The position numbers and the translations under genes were made by a program. DNA of 64,000 nt from NCBI RefSeq assembly GCF_000758665.1, contig NZ_CP009285.1, positions 1,426,001-1,490,000 on the forward strand, in the 5' to 3' direction. Shown here piece after piece: positions 34,637 through 43,659 of this stretch. The notes below the pieces were generated by a model. That model did no database searches. It was not told the origin of the DNA and saw nothing but the letters and a program-made list of their open reading frames with translations. The DNA is from Paenibacillus borealis (lineage in GTDB: Bacteria > Bacillota > Bacilli > Paenibacillales > Paenibacillaceae). Position 1 is the first letter of the stretch. Every line of letters begins with the position of its first letter.

Positions 34637-35053
34637 ATGAATGAAAAAAATGTATTGGCGGTCATTGGCCGTATCCACCGACGCGGAAATAAGTTCATTG
34701 AACAGGAATTGAAAAAGCATGATATTCACGGCATCGCTCCATCGCACGGAGATATTCTGTATCAGCTGTTTGCCCGGGAAGCTCTTACAATGAACGAGTT
34801 GTCCCGTGGGATTGATAAGGATAAGTCTACGATTACGGCATTAGTGGACAAATTGCTGCGGCTGGATTACGTGAGGCGGGAGCAGGACCAGCAGGACGGG
34901 CGGATCTTCAGGTTATCGCTTACTCCAAAAGGACGGGAGCTGCAGCCGGTGTTCGAGGCGGTATCCGAATCGCTGCTGGAAGCGGTCTATGAGGAGTTCG
35001 CTCCTGAAGAGAAGCAGCAGCTGATGAGCCTGCTTGCCAAGATTAAGCTGTAA
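34637..35053 (+). CDS. MarR family transcriptional regulator
   Basis: 138 residues with the MarR winged helix-turn-helix: HGIAPSHGDILYQLFAREALTMNELSRGIDKDKSTITALVDKLLRLDYVRREQDQQDGRIFRLSLTPKGREL (recognition helix DKSTITALVDKL, wing DGRIFRLSLTPKG). No Cys is in the N-terminal helix, so it is not an OhrR-type peroxide sensor. No strong Shine-Dalgarno precedes the ATG, suggesting low expression. It is divergent from doxX-like, the likely target, with palindromes in between. Confidence 0.92.
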   Translation: MNEKNVLAVIGRIHRRGNKFIEQELKKHDIHGIAPSHGDILYQLFAREALTMNELSRGIDKDKSTITALVDKLLRLDYVRREQDQQDGRIFRLSLTPKGRELQPVFEAVSESLLEAVYEEFAPEEKQQLMSLLAKIKL

Positions 35054-35224
35054 TACAAGTGCATGCCGGAGAAGCAGGGTCTTTCGAAACGAAAGGCTCT
35101 GTTTACTGTGAAGAATAAGGCGAATATGCTCCGCCAGATATGATTTATCTACCAGAAGAAACAGCCGGTGGTCCGTATAATTAACCCTTAATATCAATAC
35201 ATATACGCTGGAGGGGTGGAGTCA

Positions 35225-36130
35225 ATGTCGCGGACCAAAGGAATCATTATGGCCTCCGGTGGAGCTTTACTATGGGGAGTATCGGGGACGGTAGCCCAGC
35301 ATTTGTTCCAGCAGGCCATGCTGCCTGCGGCCTGGCTGGTGACCCTGAGGCTGCTGGTATCGGGAGTGCTATTCCTGATGCTTACAGTCCGCAAGGAAGG
35401 CTCGCAGGTATGGAGGCTGTGGCTGGACCGGAGATTCATTCTTCAAATGCTGCTGTTCGGACTGTTGGGCATGCTTGGCGTGCAGTACACGTACTTCGCT
35501 TCCATTGAGTCAGGCAATGCTGCCATCGCCACACTGCTGCAGTATTTAGCCCCGTTGTTTATTCTCCTGTACACTGTTATCTGGACAAGAACAAAGCTGG
35601 CTCCGCTGGATATCATCGGTGCACTGCTCGCGCTGGGAGGAACATATTTACTGCTGACCGGCGGCGATTCCTCTGAGCTGACCGTTCCCCTGAGAGGATT
35701 GATCTGGGGGATTCTATCCGCGGTTTCCTTGACGTTCTATACGCTCTATTCCGGTCCACTGCTGAAGCTGTACAGCACTTCGCTGCTGATGGGCTGGGGG
35801 ATGATTGTGGGGGGAGCAGGGATGAGTCTGATTCATCCGGTCTGGTCCGTGCCGTCTGCCGAATGGTCGCTGTCTATCATTCTGGCTATTCTTTTCGTTA
35901 TTCTGCTAGGAACATTAGCCGCCTTCTATCTATACATCGGCAGTCTCCGCCACATTGCTCCGCATGAAGCCAGCCTGCTGTCCTGTACGGAACCGATCTC
36001 AGCAATCATCTCCTCCGTAATCTGGCTGTCCATCCCCTTCAATCTGTTCCAGGCGCTGGGAGCGGGAATGGTTGTACTTATGACTGTAATGGTTTCTTTG
36101 AAATCGCGGAATCTAGAGAATGCTAAATAA
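35225..36130 (+). CDS. EamA/DMT-family transporter
   Basis: 301 residues with ten predicted membrane helices arranged as two EamA repeats (GIIMASGGALLWGVSGTVAQHLFQQAMLPAAWLVTLRLLVSGVLFL... ; LRGLIWGILSAVSLTFYTLYSGPLLKLYSTSLLMGWGMIVGG). LRHIAPHEASLLSCTEPISAIISSVIW is the characteristic last-helix region. Members move amino acids, metabolites or drugs; substrate unknown. GGAGGGG lies ten bases before the ATG at 35225. It stands as a single transcription unit. Confidence 0.9.
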   Translation: MSRTKGIIMASGGALLWGVSGTVAQHLFQQAMLPAAWLVTLRLLVSGVLFLMLTVRKEGSQVWRLWLDRRFILQMLLFGLLGMLGVQYTYFASIESGNAAIATLLQYLAPLFILLYTVIWTRTKLAPLDIIGALLALGGTYLLLTGGDSSELTVPLRGLIWGILSAVSLTFYTLYSGPLLKLYSTSLLMGWGMIVGGAGMSLIHPVWSVPSAEWSLSIILAILFVILLGTLAAFYLYIGSLRHIAPHEASLLSCTEPISAIISSVIWLSIPFNLFQALGAGMVVLMTVMVSLKSRNLENAK

Positions 36131-36214
36131 ATCGAACGAAATCCCTGAATTCTTCCAATAGATAGTGTAAGCCTGAACCGTCTAACCGTTAAAAGTAACG
36201 TCATACACGAAATC

Positions 36215-36261
36215 AAAAACCACCGGATGGGGAAGGTTCCCGTATATCCGGTGGTTTTTTA
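36215..36261. terminator. Rho-independent terminator
   Basis: Arms AAACCACCGGAT (36217-36228) and ATCCGGTGGTTT (36246-36257) followed by T residues on the plus strand. Confidence 0.85.
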
Positions 36262-36332
36262 TGCATACTGCATTGTGCGAAGGACCCTGCAATTCGCCAT
36301 ATCCTTATAAAATATCTGCAGGAGGGAAGATA

Positions 36333-36515
36333 ATGGATCAATTGGAAGCTATCCAAAAGCATATCGAAGCAGAGCGGACCCGGCTGAATCAGATGGAAGA
36401 GCAGCACGGCCGGCTGCATCCCAGCGTAATCAGACAGTCCCGAAAATTGGACGACCTTATTAATAAATACCACAAAGCAGATATTACCAGTAAGAACCGC
36501 GATTCTAAGCGTTAA
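36333..36515 (+). CDS. Spo0E-like aspartyl-phosphate phosphatase
   Basis: 60 residues; ATG 36333 preceded by AGGAGGGA. Two-helix hairpin of the Spo0E family with the signature SRKLDDLINKY (S-x-x-L-D), preceded by the helix LEAIQKHIEAERTRLNQMEEQHG. Such proteins dephosphorylate Spo0A-P and hold back sporulation. Length is normal. It is monocistronic, downstream of a terminator, and convergent with the tetR gene. Confidence 0.9.
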   Translation: MDQLEAIQKHIEAERTRLNQMEEQHGRLHPSVIRQSRKLDDLINKYHKADITSKNRDSKR

Positions 36516-36522
36516 GCAGCTG

Positions 36523-37098
36523 TCAGGCCTGAATCCCCTCAAGCGCCAGCAAGACTAGCTTTCGGACCGATTCCTCGTTCAGCTCATCTCCCGTCAGCAA
36601 TAACCGGTAAAAAATGGGCCCGTAAATCAAGTCGATACTACTCCCGATGTCGAGCTCTTGCTTCAATTCTCCTCTGGCCACTCCCCGTTCGAGCAATTGC
36701 CAGGCCTCCTGGCGGCGTGGACCGAAATATCTGCTGCGGTAAGCTTCAGCCAGTCCCGCGTCAAATTGTCCTTCACCGATCAGCTCAGTAATTACTTTGC
36801 CTTCCCGGCTGGACAGGAACATGGCCAGGTTGCCCGCGTGAATCAGCAAATCCTCCTTCACAGAGCCGCTGTCCGGTATTGGCAGCCTGGCGGTAGCGGC
36901 AAAAAGATATCCGTCCATCACTACCGCAGCTTTATTCGGCCACCATTTATAGATGGTCGCTTTGCTGACCTGAGCCTGTTCCGCGATTTTCTCCACCGTA
37001 ACTGCACCGAATCCCATCTCCAGCAATAAATCATATGAAGCATTCAGAATGGCATTCTTCGCCTCCGTATTGCGCGGCCGGCCTCTCTTCTTATCCAT
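36523..37098 (-). CDS. TetR family transcriptional regulator
   Basis: 191 residues. N-terminal HTH: RGRPRNTEAKNAILNASYDLLLEMGFGAVTVEKIAEQAQVSKATIYKWWPNKAAVVMDGYL, with a C-terminal ligand domain of the TetR_C_16/AcrR-like kind (DIGSSIDLIYGPIFYRLLLTGDEL). AGGAGGGA precedes the ATG. It is divergent from an MFS gene with two related palindromic operators in between, so it most likely represses both genes. Confidence 0.93.
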   Translation of the reverse strand: MDKKRGRPRNTEAKNAILNASYDLLLEMGFGAVTVEKIAEQAQVSKATIYKWWPNKAAVVMDGYLFAATARLPIPDSGSVKEDLLIHAGNLAMFLSSREGKVITELIGEGQFDAGLAEAYRSRYFGPRRQEAWQLLERGVARGELKQELDIGSSIDLIYGPIFYRLLLTGDELNEESVRKLVLLALEGIQA

Positions 37099-37196
37099 GG
37101 CGATTCCCTCCTAATAGATTACTGCATAGAAGCCTTCAAATTCCAAACTCTATACAATCTGTAACTGGAGTATAACATAAAAATGCCTATTTACAA

Positions 37197-37253
37197 TACT
37201 GAACGTTTAGTATATTATTTGGTCATAGGAATTACTAAACTGTACGTTCAGTA
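37197..37253. promoter_or_regulatory. Two TetR-type operators in the divergent tetR/MFS region
   Basis: Operator 1 TACTGAACGTTTAGTA (37197-37212) and operator 2 TACTAAAC-TGT-ACGTTCAGTA (37233-37253), the same half-sites in opposite order, placed where the divergent promoters must lie. Confidence 0.75.
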
Positions 37254-37279
37254 TTAAAAATTGAAAGGTGGAGTTACTA

Positions 37280-38482
37280 ATGCAACAACAAGCAGTATCC
37301 TCTGTAAATCACAAGGCTGTTCCCGGCTGGATCACATTTCTGCTCGCAGTATCCTGCGGTCTGATTGTGGCGAATCTCTACTATGCACAGACGCTGGTCG
37401 GACCGATCGGGCAGGCCATTCATCTGTCTCCCGGAGCCACGGGTCTGATTGTTACGCTGACACAAATCGGTTATGTCGTCGGACTGCTGTTCATTGTACC
37501 GCTCAGTGATATTATCGAGAACCGGCGGCTCGCTGTAACGTCACTGGTTCTGGTCGTAGCCGCTCTGGCAGCTGCAGCACTCGCACCTAATGCGCCACTG
37601 TTTCTTACGGCTTCCATGTTTATCGGGCTGGGCTCGGTAGCAGCGCAGATACTGGTGCCTTATGCTTCTTATCTGGCAGCAGAGGAAGAACGCGGCCGCG
37701 TGGTAGGCAATGTGATGAGCGGACTGCTGCTTGGTATTATGTTTGCGCGGCCGGTGGCGAGCTTCATGGCCGGACTGTGGGGCTGGAAGTCCATATTCGT
37801 TGTCTCAGCAGTTGTGATTGCGCTCCTGACCCTGCTTCTGTCCCGTATACTACCGGCACGCAAGCCAGCACCTACGCTGAATTACGGCCAATTAATCCGC
37901 TCCCTGGGTACACTATGGATGCACACACCGGTTCTGCGGCGCCGGGCGATGTATCAGGCCAGCTTGTTCAGCGCCTTCAGCCTGTTCTGGACGACAGTTC
38001 CCCTGCACTTGTCCAGCTACTATCACCTTTCCCAGCAGGGAATTGCCCTGTTTGCACTGGCCGGTGTGGGTGGAGCAGTAGCAGCCCCTATAGCGGGCAG
38101 ACTGGCAGACCGGGGCTGGACCAGGCTGTTAACCGGTGTTGCCATCTCACTTGCCGCCGTATCCTTTATTCTGGCTTATCTGCTCCGGGATGATTCGAAT
38201 CTTACACTCGGTCTGCTGGTTCTTACGGCAATACTGCTGGACATGAGTGTATCCGGCAATCTGGTACTGGGGCAGCGGGCGATTTATTCGCTCGGCAATG
38301 AAACAAGAGGACGGCTGAACGGATTGTTTATGGCGATATTCTTCGTAGGCGGAGCAGTGGGATCTTCGCTGGGCGGCTGGGCTTATGCTTATGGCGGCTG
38401 GAGTCTGGCTACACTGATCGGGATGGCTCTGCCGGTGCTGGCCCTGGTGTACTTTTTGACCGAGAAGAAGAATCTTGCCTAA
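37280..38482 (+). CDS. MFS transporter
   Basis: ~400 residues, twelve helices. Typical features: [60 protein letters not shown] in the N-terminal half (loop 2-3 motif [10 protein letters not shown]), [40 protein letters not shown] (motif C region), and [32 protein letters not shown]. It resembles the YfhI/Cyn-type and chloramphenicol/multidrug group. The start at 37280 follows GGTGGAG; the in-frame GTG at 37268 lies within that site. Probably de-repressed through the divergent TetR. Confidence 0.9.
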   Translation: MQQQAVSSVNHKAVPGWITFLLAVSCGLIVANLYYAQTLVGPIGQAIHLSPGATGLIVTLTQIGYVVGLLFIVPLSDIIENRRLAVTSLVLVVAALAAAALAPNAPLFLTASMFIGLGSVAAQILVPYASYLAAEEERGRVVGNVMSGLLLGIMFARPVASFMAGLWGWKSIFVVSAVVIALLTLLLSRILPARKPAPTLNYGQLIRSLGTLWMHTPVLRRRAMYQASLFSAFSLFWTTVPLHLSSYYHLSQQGIALFALAGVGGAVAAPIAGRLADRGWTRLLTGVAISLAAVSFILAYLLRDDSNLTLGLLVLTAILLDMSVSGNLVLGQRAIYSLGNETRGRLNGLFMAIFFVGGAVGSSLGGWAYAYGGWSLATLIGMALPVLALVYFLTEKKNLA

Positions 38483-38542
38483 GAACGGAAGCAGGGCGTT
38501 CAGCAATAATCCGCATAGCCGGATATTCCTAATCTAATTAAA

Positions 38543-38577
38543 GTAGGCAGGGGAGCTTCCATCCTCTGTCTTTTTTA
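38543..38577 (+). terminator. Rho-independent terminator
   Basis: AGGCAGGGGA and TCCTCTGTCTT pair around a short loop and are followed by T6. Confidence 0.75.
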
Positions 38578-38635
38578 ATTTGTCCGTCTGATTCTGTAAT
38601 GGAATAGACATAGAGAGCGTACTAGCTCATGTAAA

Positions 38636-38651
38636 TTACTTGGCCAAGTAA
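38636..38651. promoter_or_regulatory. Perfect 16-base palindrome upstream of the ECF gene
   Basis: TTACTTGGCCAAGTAA ends 29 bases before the sigma gene start; a candidate operator at or near its promoter. Confidence 0.55.
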
Positions 38652-38680
38652 ATTCAGCCTGGAAGGGAGGGCCTCTAAGG

Positions 38681-39244
38681 ATGCAAGAGCGCGCATTGCT
38701 GCCTTTGATTCACGGAAGAATTCAAGCAAATACCGAAACAGAGCTGGAATTCACAGCTGTATTTGAAACCTACTATACACGGATATTCAATTATATTGCC
38801 TACCGGGTGAATTGCCGTTACACCGCCGAGGATCTGGCCAGCCAGGTGTTCGAGAAGACATGGTCCAAGCTGCCCGGCTACTCCCCGGAGAAAGCTCCGC
38901 TGGAGGTGTGGCTGTTCGCCATTGCCAGGAATGTAGTGAATGACTATTACAGAAGCCGAGCCAGGAACCGCTTCTTCTCATTGGATGCAATCCGGGAGCT
39001 GGTATCCGGCAAAAAGGAGCCTGAAGACCTGATTCTCGAAGGTGAACGCAATGACCGGTTGAAGCTGGCGCTGGATACGCTCAGTGAGAAGGAGCGGAAT
39101 ATCATCGCCCTGAAATTCGGGGCAGATCTGAAGAATACGGAAATTGCGCTGGTTACAGGAATGACGGAGAGCAACGTCGGGGTCATTCTCTATCGCAGCA
39201 TGCGGAAACTCAAAACTGAAATAGGGAGTGTGGAAGGGCTATGA
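38681..39244 (+). CDS. ECF RNA polymerase sigma factor
   Basis: 187 residues. Region 2 FTAVFETYYTRIFNYIAYRVNCRYTAEDLASQVFEKTWSKLPGYSPEKAPLEVWLFAIARNVVNDYYRSRAR; region 4 LSEKERNIIALKFGADLKNTEIALVTGMTESNVGVILYRSMRKLKTE. The AGGGAGGG ribosome binding site is slightly distant from the ATG. Its stop overlaps the start of the next gene (ATGA), a DUF4367-type membrane protein that is the probable anti-sigma. A 16-base palindrome precedes it. Confidence 0.92.
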   Translation: MQERALLPLIHGRIQANTETELEFTAVFETYYTRIFNYIAYRVNCRYTAEDLASQVFEKTWSKLPGYSPEKAPLEVWLFAIARNVVNDYYRSRARNRFFSLDAIRELVSGKKEPEDLILEGERNDRLKLALDTLSEKERNIIALKFGADLKNTEIALVTGMTESNVGVILYRSMRKLKTEIGSVEGL

Positions 39245-40140
39245 AGAATAAGCAGGAGACAGCGGATTTGCTTGAACTGCTGGAGCTGGAACAATATCTG
39301 GCACAGCAGGACTTCTCCCGGGACTCCAATAAGGTGGCCATTCTCCGTCAAGTGAGACGCCGCTCATTACAGGAACAGGAGGAATTAAAGATGAGTATAA
39401 AACAACGTTTCAGACGTCCGGCCATGATTGCGTTTTCCCTGCTGGTGGCAGGACTGGTGAGTGCTTCCTTCGTCAGACCCTCTTTCGCGGAGGAGATGCT
39501 GGAGCGGGTGCTGAAGTCGGTCAATCTGGGACACATTGAGGTAAGTCAGATGGATGCGAGCGTTCCGCCGGTGTTCCCGGATGCCTGGAAGGGTAAGATA
39601 TTTGATCAGGACGGCAATCCGGTCAATTCCTTCGATCCCATGCCGGAAGCCATCTTCAATGCAGCCGGTGAGGCCATAGTGGACTTTGACGGGGATAAGC
39701 TAATTACCCTGAGCGAGCAGGAGCAGCGGGATAAGGACGAGGCGGCGCATAAATTTGCTGTCAAGGAGCCAGCGGAGCTGGACAAATACGCCCTCTTCAA
39801 AGTAAAGCTGCCGGAATATTTGCCTGAGGGCTTCGCCTTTGACCATGGAGAATTCTTCAAGGGCGGGGAAGGCGTGGACGGACAGGTTGTTGAATTGTTC
39901 TTCTCCAGCAAGGAGAATGGGAAGCGGATCTGGATGCAGCTGCGCTTGGCCAATGAGGACAATGCCTTTGCAATGTCGACAGATGGTACGGTAGAGCAGG
40001 TGAAGATCAAGGGAACCGATGCGGTTCTAGTCAGTGGCAGAAGTCTGGACTGGGAAGCAAACGGAGTACTATACGGCCTCAGCACCCGCGGACTTGACCG
40101 GGCTGAGGTACTGAAAATTGCCGAATCGATTCGCTGGTAA
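39241..40140 (+). CDS. DUF4367-type membrane protein, putative anti-sigma factor
   Basis: 299 residues. Charged N-terminal cytoplasmic region (1-55), one membrane segment (PAMIAFSLLVAGLVSASFVRPSFA), then an external part whose last ~115 residues resemble DUF4367 (FKVKLPEYLPEGFAFDHGEFF... GKRIWMQLRLANEDNAFAMSTDGTVEQVKIKGTDAVLVSGR...LSTRGLDRAEVLKIAESIRW). This domain occurs in sigma-regulator proteins of Paenibacillus and Bacillus. Overlap with the ECF gene supports an anti-sigma role (inference). Confidence 0.82.
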   Translation: MKNKQETADLLELLELEQYLAQQDFSRDSNKVAILRQVRRRSLQEQEELKMSIKQRFRRPAMIAFSLLVAGLVSASFVRPSFAEEMLERVLKSVNLGHIEVSQMDASVPPVFPDAWKGKIFDQDGNPVNSFDPMPEAIFNAAGEAIVDFDGDKLITLSEQEQRDKDEAAHKFAVKEPAELDKYALFKVKLPEYLPEGFAFDHGEFFKGGEGVDGQVVELFFSSKENGKRIWMQLRLANEDNAFAMSTDGTVEQVKIKGTDAVLVSGRSLDWEANGVLYGLSTRGLDRAEVLKIAESIRW

Positions 40141-40202
40141 GCATAACTGTAATAGGATAGAGGATAGCTAGTACGGATACCACCCGTAAGCTGAATTAGA
40201 TG

Positions 40203-40250
40203 CACCAGGCCGTGATCCCTGATTGGAGGGGAACAGTCTGGTGTTTTTTT
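40203..40250 (+). terminator. Rho-independent terminator
   Basis: CACCAG (40203-40208) pairs with CTGGTG (40238-40243), with a second inner stem and a run of seven T. Confidence 0.8.
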
Positions 40251-40340
40251 GCGGATACCTATGACTTGTTTCTATTATATATATGAAAGAATACCAATAG
40301 ATTATAAGGTTCTGAATGGGGAGTTTACGCGGGTTCTCTG

Positions 40341-40473
40341 TAACGGACTGAGGCGCCCTTATTTCTGCCAAAAGCCGGTTTTCCGCAGGCTAGCGGACAT
40401 CAGCGACCTTATATTGGGCTTTCCACCCCAAATATACCTGTCAAAGCGGCAATAAGTGCTGTACGGTCCGTTA
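40341..40473. repeat. Three-unit repeat element (TARCGGAC-n8-CCTTAT type)
   Basis: The stretch 40251-40717 contains no supported gene. A 23-base word at 40341 (TAACGGAC-n8-CCTTATT) recurs directly at 40391 (TAGCGGAC-n8-CCTTATA), 50 bases on, and in inverted form at 40451-40473 (AATAAG...GTCCGTTA). The outer copies form an element with ~23-base inverted ends. Confidence 0.6.
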
Positions 40474-40717
40474 GGCCGTCTAAATTATTTTTTTCGAACA
40501 AATAAAGGCTCTACAGTCCGCAAGGATCAGGAGGAAGGCAGGAGAAGAGACCGGGGGAAGGCCTTAACGAACCTGAATCCAAGCATCGAAGACAATGGAT
40601 GGGGGGCCGCGCGCAACCTTCTCCTCAAGCTTGTCATGCCCGTCTGCATATTGAGGCCAAGTCCTTCATAGACATGTACTAATCAATGCATTCAAAACAG
40701 GTTAAGGGGATGATGTC

Positions 40718-41800
40718 ATGCGCCGGATAACATGGGTACTCGCGATCATTATGAGCGTGGCCTTAGTATTGACGGGGTGCGGGAAGAAGGATGCCGCCTC
40801 TGTGGTCAAGGATTTGAATAGTGTGTCTGACAAGCTGGAGAGCAAGCAGGGAGCTTATCAAGGCTCAGGCACGATGACCTTGTACACCGGGGAGCAGCCG
40901 CAGGAATACAAAGTGGAAGTATGGTACAAGAATCCTTCGTACTACCGGATCAGCCTGTCTAATGTCCAGAAGGATGTGAAGCAGATTGTCCTGCGCAATG
41001 ATGAGGGCGTATTCGTATTGACACCAAGCCTCGGCAAAAGCTTCCGCTTCCAGAGTGACTGGCCGGACAGCCAGGGACAGGTATATCTGTACCAAACGCT
41101 GCTCAAGGGAATTGTCTCCGACAACAACCGCCAGTTCGTAGAGGACGGGGACAATTATGTATTTGAGGTAGCAGCGAATTATCAGAGCAGCGCGCTGGTC
41201 CGCCAGAAGATCTGGCTGGCCAAAAAAACCTATGAACCAAAGCAGGTTCAGGTATCGGATTCCGAAGCCAAGGTTGTCGTTAACGTGACCTTCGACAGCT
41301 TCAAGTTTGATCCGGAATTCGCCGCAGATTCTTTTGATATGCAAAAGAATATGGCCACGGGCTCACCTTCGGAGAGCACTGTAGCTGAGGTGGACGAAAA
41401 CGGTAATCCGGTAGTTACAGAAGACGGCGAACAGGCTGGCCAGCCGGTTACCGCAGAGCTGGGCGACTTCGGAATCATCGAGCCGGATTACGTTCCGGTA
41501 GGTGTGAAGCTGAAGGATACCAACAAAATTGAAGGCAGCAAGGATCATGCGGTGCTTATCCGCTATGACGGCATCTACCAGTACACGATTATGGAAGCCC
41601 GTCCGCTGGACCGTGCGGTATCGCTGGCTCCGGGAACACTGATTGATCTGGGGTTCACCGCAGGCCTGCTTAGCGGGGATGAACAGCAGACACTTACGTG
41701 GATGAGTGAAGGCGTAGAGTACCGCATCACGAGCGATAATCTGCCAGTTACGGAAATGATGCAAATAGCCGCTTCTATGGAGGAACAATCGGGTAAATAA
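40718..41800 (+). CDS. YdcC-like sporulation lipoprotein
   Basis: 360 residues. Lipoprotein signal (VLAIIMSVALVLTGCGKK), then a LolA/YdcC-like domain (ESKQGAYQGSGTMTLYTGEQPQEYKVEVWYKNPSYYRISLSNVQKDVKQIVLRNDEGVFVLTPSLGKSFRFQSDWPDSQGQVYLYQTLLKGIV). A D/E-rich linker and a DUF4367-like C-terminus follow (YVPVGVKLKDTN...RITSDNLPVTEMMQIAASM). In B. subtilis the homologous ydcC gene lies directly before alr and is a sporulation gene; the same order is seen here. RBS weak (TTAAGGGGATG). Confidence 0.85.
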   Translation: MRRITWVLAIIMSVALVLTGCGKKDAASVVKDLNSVSDKLESKQGAYQGSGTMTLYTGEQPQEYKVEVWYKNPSYYRISLSNVQKDVKQIVLRNDEGVFVLTPSLGKSFRFQSDWPDSQGQVYLYQTLLKGIVSDNNRQFVEDGDNYVFEVAANYQSSALVRQKIWLAKKTYEPKQVQVSDSEAKVVVNVTFDSFKFDPEFAADSFDMQKNMATGSPSESTVAEVDENGNPVVTEDGEQAGQPVTAELGDFGIIEPDYVPVGVKLKDTNKIEGSKDHAVLIRYDGIYQYTIMEARPLDRAVSLAPGTLIDLGFTAGLLSGDEQQTLTWMSEGVEYRITSDNLPVTEMMQIAASMEEQSGK

Positions 41801-41811
41801 ATATCAGTAGG

Positions 41812-41865
41812 CGGATACTGCGCAACGTGGATATTATTCCTCTACACGCAGTATCCGTTTTTTTG
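41812..41865 (+). terminator. Rho-independent terminator
   Basis: CGGATACTGCG (41812-41822) and CGCAGTATCCG (41847-41857) with a T8 tail. Confidence 0.9.
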
Positions 41866-41982
41866 CTGGTTCTGCTCACATTGACAGGGGCCTTCTCTAA
41901 GCATTACCATTGCAGTAAGACCCCAAGTTCTATGCGATTTCGGCATAGGTGTTTTACTACAATGTAAGAAGGTGAACCTGAA

Positions 41983-43164
41983 GTGCAAGCAAGCTATCGA
42001 CCGACAGTAGCCGAGATCAATCTGGATGATTTGCGTGCCAATTATGAGGCTTTTCGGGCGGCACTGCCGCCGGAGACCAAATTCATGGGATGCGTCAAAG
42101 GAAATGCGTACGGACACGGTGCCGTGGAAGTGACCCGGGAGCTGGAACGACTTGGAGCGGATTATGTTAGTGTCGCCTTCCTGGATGAGGCATTGGAGCT
42201 GCGTCAGGCGGGAATACTACTTCCTATTCTGGTGCTGGGCTACACCTCCCCGGAAGGGATAGCCGTTGCCTGGAAGAACAACGTTACCGTAACACTGTTC
42301 ACACCGGAAGTACTGGAGGCTGTTAAAGAGCTTCCTGCAGATCCGGAGCACCGGCTGAAGGTGCACATCAAGATTGACAGCGGGATGGGCAGGCTGGGAT
42401 TATTGCCGGCTGAAGCACCTGCTTTCATTGCTGAAGTGCATTCTGTAGCGCAGGCGGAGCTGGAGGGCATGTTTACTCATTTTGCCAAGGCAGACGAACA
42501 GAACAAAAGCTATACACTGATGCAGCACCGACGTTTCATGAGCGTGGCGGAAGCGCTTCGGGACATTAATATTAACATCCCGATCATACATACGGGCAAT
42601 AGCGCTACGGCCATTGATACACCTCTCTTATCCAGTAACATGGTGCGTGTAGGCATAAGCTTGTACGGATTCTATCCCTCAAGTGAGGTGAACCGCGAGC
42701 TGGTGGCTTTACACCCGGTAATGACGCTGAAGACGCAGGCAGTCTATATCAAGACCCTGCCGCCTGACTCAGGCATCAGCTACGGCACCCGGTATTTCAC
42801 GGACAGCGATGAGGTAATCGCTACGCTTCCCGTGGGATACGCTGACGGATACTCCCGCATGCTAACGGGCAAAGCGGAGGTGCTAATACGCGGACGCCGC
42901 GTTCCTGTCGTCGGAACAATCTGCATGGACCAGTGTATGGTATCACTCAAATCTTTCGCTGAAGAAGCGGAACAAATCAAAGCTGGCGAAGAGGTTGTAC
43001 TCATCGGCCGCCAGGGAGCCGTGTCGATCACGGCAGATGAACTGGCACTCCATCTTGGGACGATTCACTACGAAGTCATCTGTATGCTGGCTCACCGGGT
43101 GCCCCGTGTATATGTACGCGAAGGCATGTCACCCAACCTCGTGAATCCCTTGCTGCAGGCTTGA
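41983..43164 (+). CDS. alr: Alanine racemase
   Basis: PLP-dependent interconversion of L- and D-alanine for peptidoglycan; 393 residues, cytoplasmic. The PLP lysine is in FMGCVKGNAYGHGAVEV. The second catalytic residue, Tyr, is in SGISYGTRYFT. VHIKIDSGMGRLGLLP, VGTICMDQCMV and RVPRVYV are further family markers. GTG start with AAGGTGA upstream. It sits between ydcC-like and the endoAI/endoA pair, the B. subtilis order. Because alr is essential in many Bacillales, the locus is a stable chromosomal landmark. Confidence 0.97.
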   Translation: MQASYRPTVAEINLDDLRANYEAFRAALPPETKFMGCVKGNAYGHGAVEVTRELERLGADYVSVAFLDEALELRQAGILLPILVLGYTSPEGIAVAWKNNVTVTLFTPEVLEAVKELPADPEHRLKVHIKIDSGMGRLGLLPAEAPAFIAEVHSVAQAELEGMFTHFAKADEQNKSYTLMQHRRFMSVAEALRDININIPIIHTGNSATAIDTPLLSSNMVRVGISLYGFYPSSEVNRELVALHPVMTLKTQAVYIKTLPPDSGISYGTRYFTDSDEVIATLPVGYADGYSRMLTGKAEVLIRGRRVPVVGTICMDQCMVSLKSFAEEAEQIKAGEEVVLIGRQGAVSITADELALHLGTIHYEVICMLAHRVPRVYVREGMSPNLVNPLLQA

Positions 43165-43210
43165 AGCCTGACCAGGTACCTTGTGCAGGAATTGAAAATA
43201 AGGACTAACC

Positions 43211-43241
43211 CGTATAGAGCGTGTGACTTATAGTCTATACG
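43211..43241. terminator. Possible hairpin between alr and the antitoxin gene
   Basis: CGTATAGA (43211-43218) and TCTATACG (43234-43241) can pair; there is no T tract, so it may be a regulatory or processing stem. Confidence 0.4.
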
Positions 43242-43362
43242 AACCGCCATTTCTAGTTTATAATGGGATGCAGCATACTTGATATACTGGCGGCATATAT
43301 TCCTTGTATAAAATTCCTTGTATATTGTAACACTGGAACACAAGGGCAGAAGGTTTGTGGGG

Positions 43363-43656
43363 GTGGAAGAGAAGGTGGCCAATTTGCAGAACACCAAAAG
43401 AATCATGATCAGCTTGCCCGATCATCTCTTACAGGAAGTGGATGGGATCGTTCAATTGGAGAACTCTAACCGTAGTGAATTGATCAGGCAGGCCATGAAG
43501 CTGTACTTGACTGAACGGAGGAAACGAACCATCCGGGAGTCGATGCAGCGGGGATACATGGAAATGGCTAAGATTAATTTGACCATGGCAAGCGAGGCCT
43601 TTCTCGCAGAGGAAGATGCAGACAGTACTCTTGGCCGCTTAGTAAGCGGGGTGTAA
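43363..43656 (+). CDS. ndoAI: Antitoxin EndoAI (MazE-type, ribbon-helix-helix)
   Basis: 97 residues from GTG 43363 (AGAAGG nine bases upstream); TTG 43384 with AAGGTG is an alternative that would give a 90-residue form. The N-terminus is a ribbon-helix-helix (KRIMISLPDHLLQEVDGIVQLENSNRSELIRQAMKLYLTERR). The C-terminal toxin-binding tail RGYMEMAKINLTMASEAFLAEEDADSTLGRLVSGV is nearly the same as in Bacillus EndoAI. It neutralises the downstream EndoA RNase and probably autoregulates the pair. The toxin gene follows after three bases. Confidence 0.94.
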   Translation: MEEKVANLQNTKRIMISLPDHLLQEVDGIVQLENSNRSELIRQAMKLYLTERRKRTIRESMQRGYMEMAKINLTMASEAFLAEEDADSTLGRLVSGV

Positions 43657-43659
43657 ATA

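Noticed and set aside
40456..40671. 71-codon open frame in the repeat-containing gap
   Set aside because: Starts inside a repeat unit, with no Shine-Dalgarno and no recognisable protein features.
43211..43241. Classical terminator separating alr from the toxin-antitoxin pair
   Set aside because: The stem is present but has no T tract, so read-through from alr remains possible; kept only as a low-confidence hairpin.
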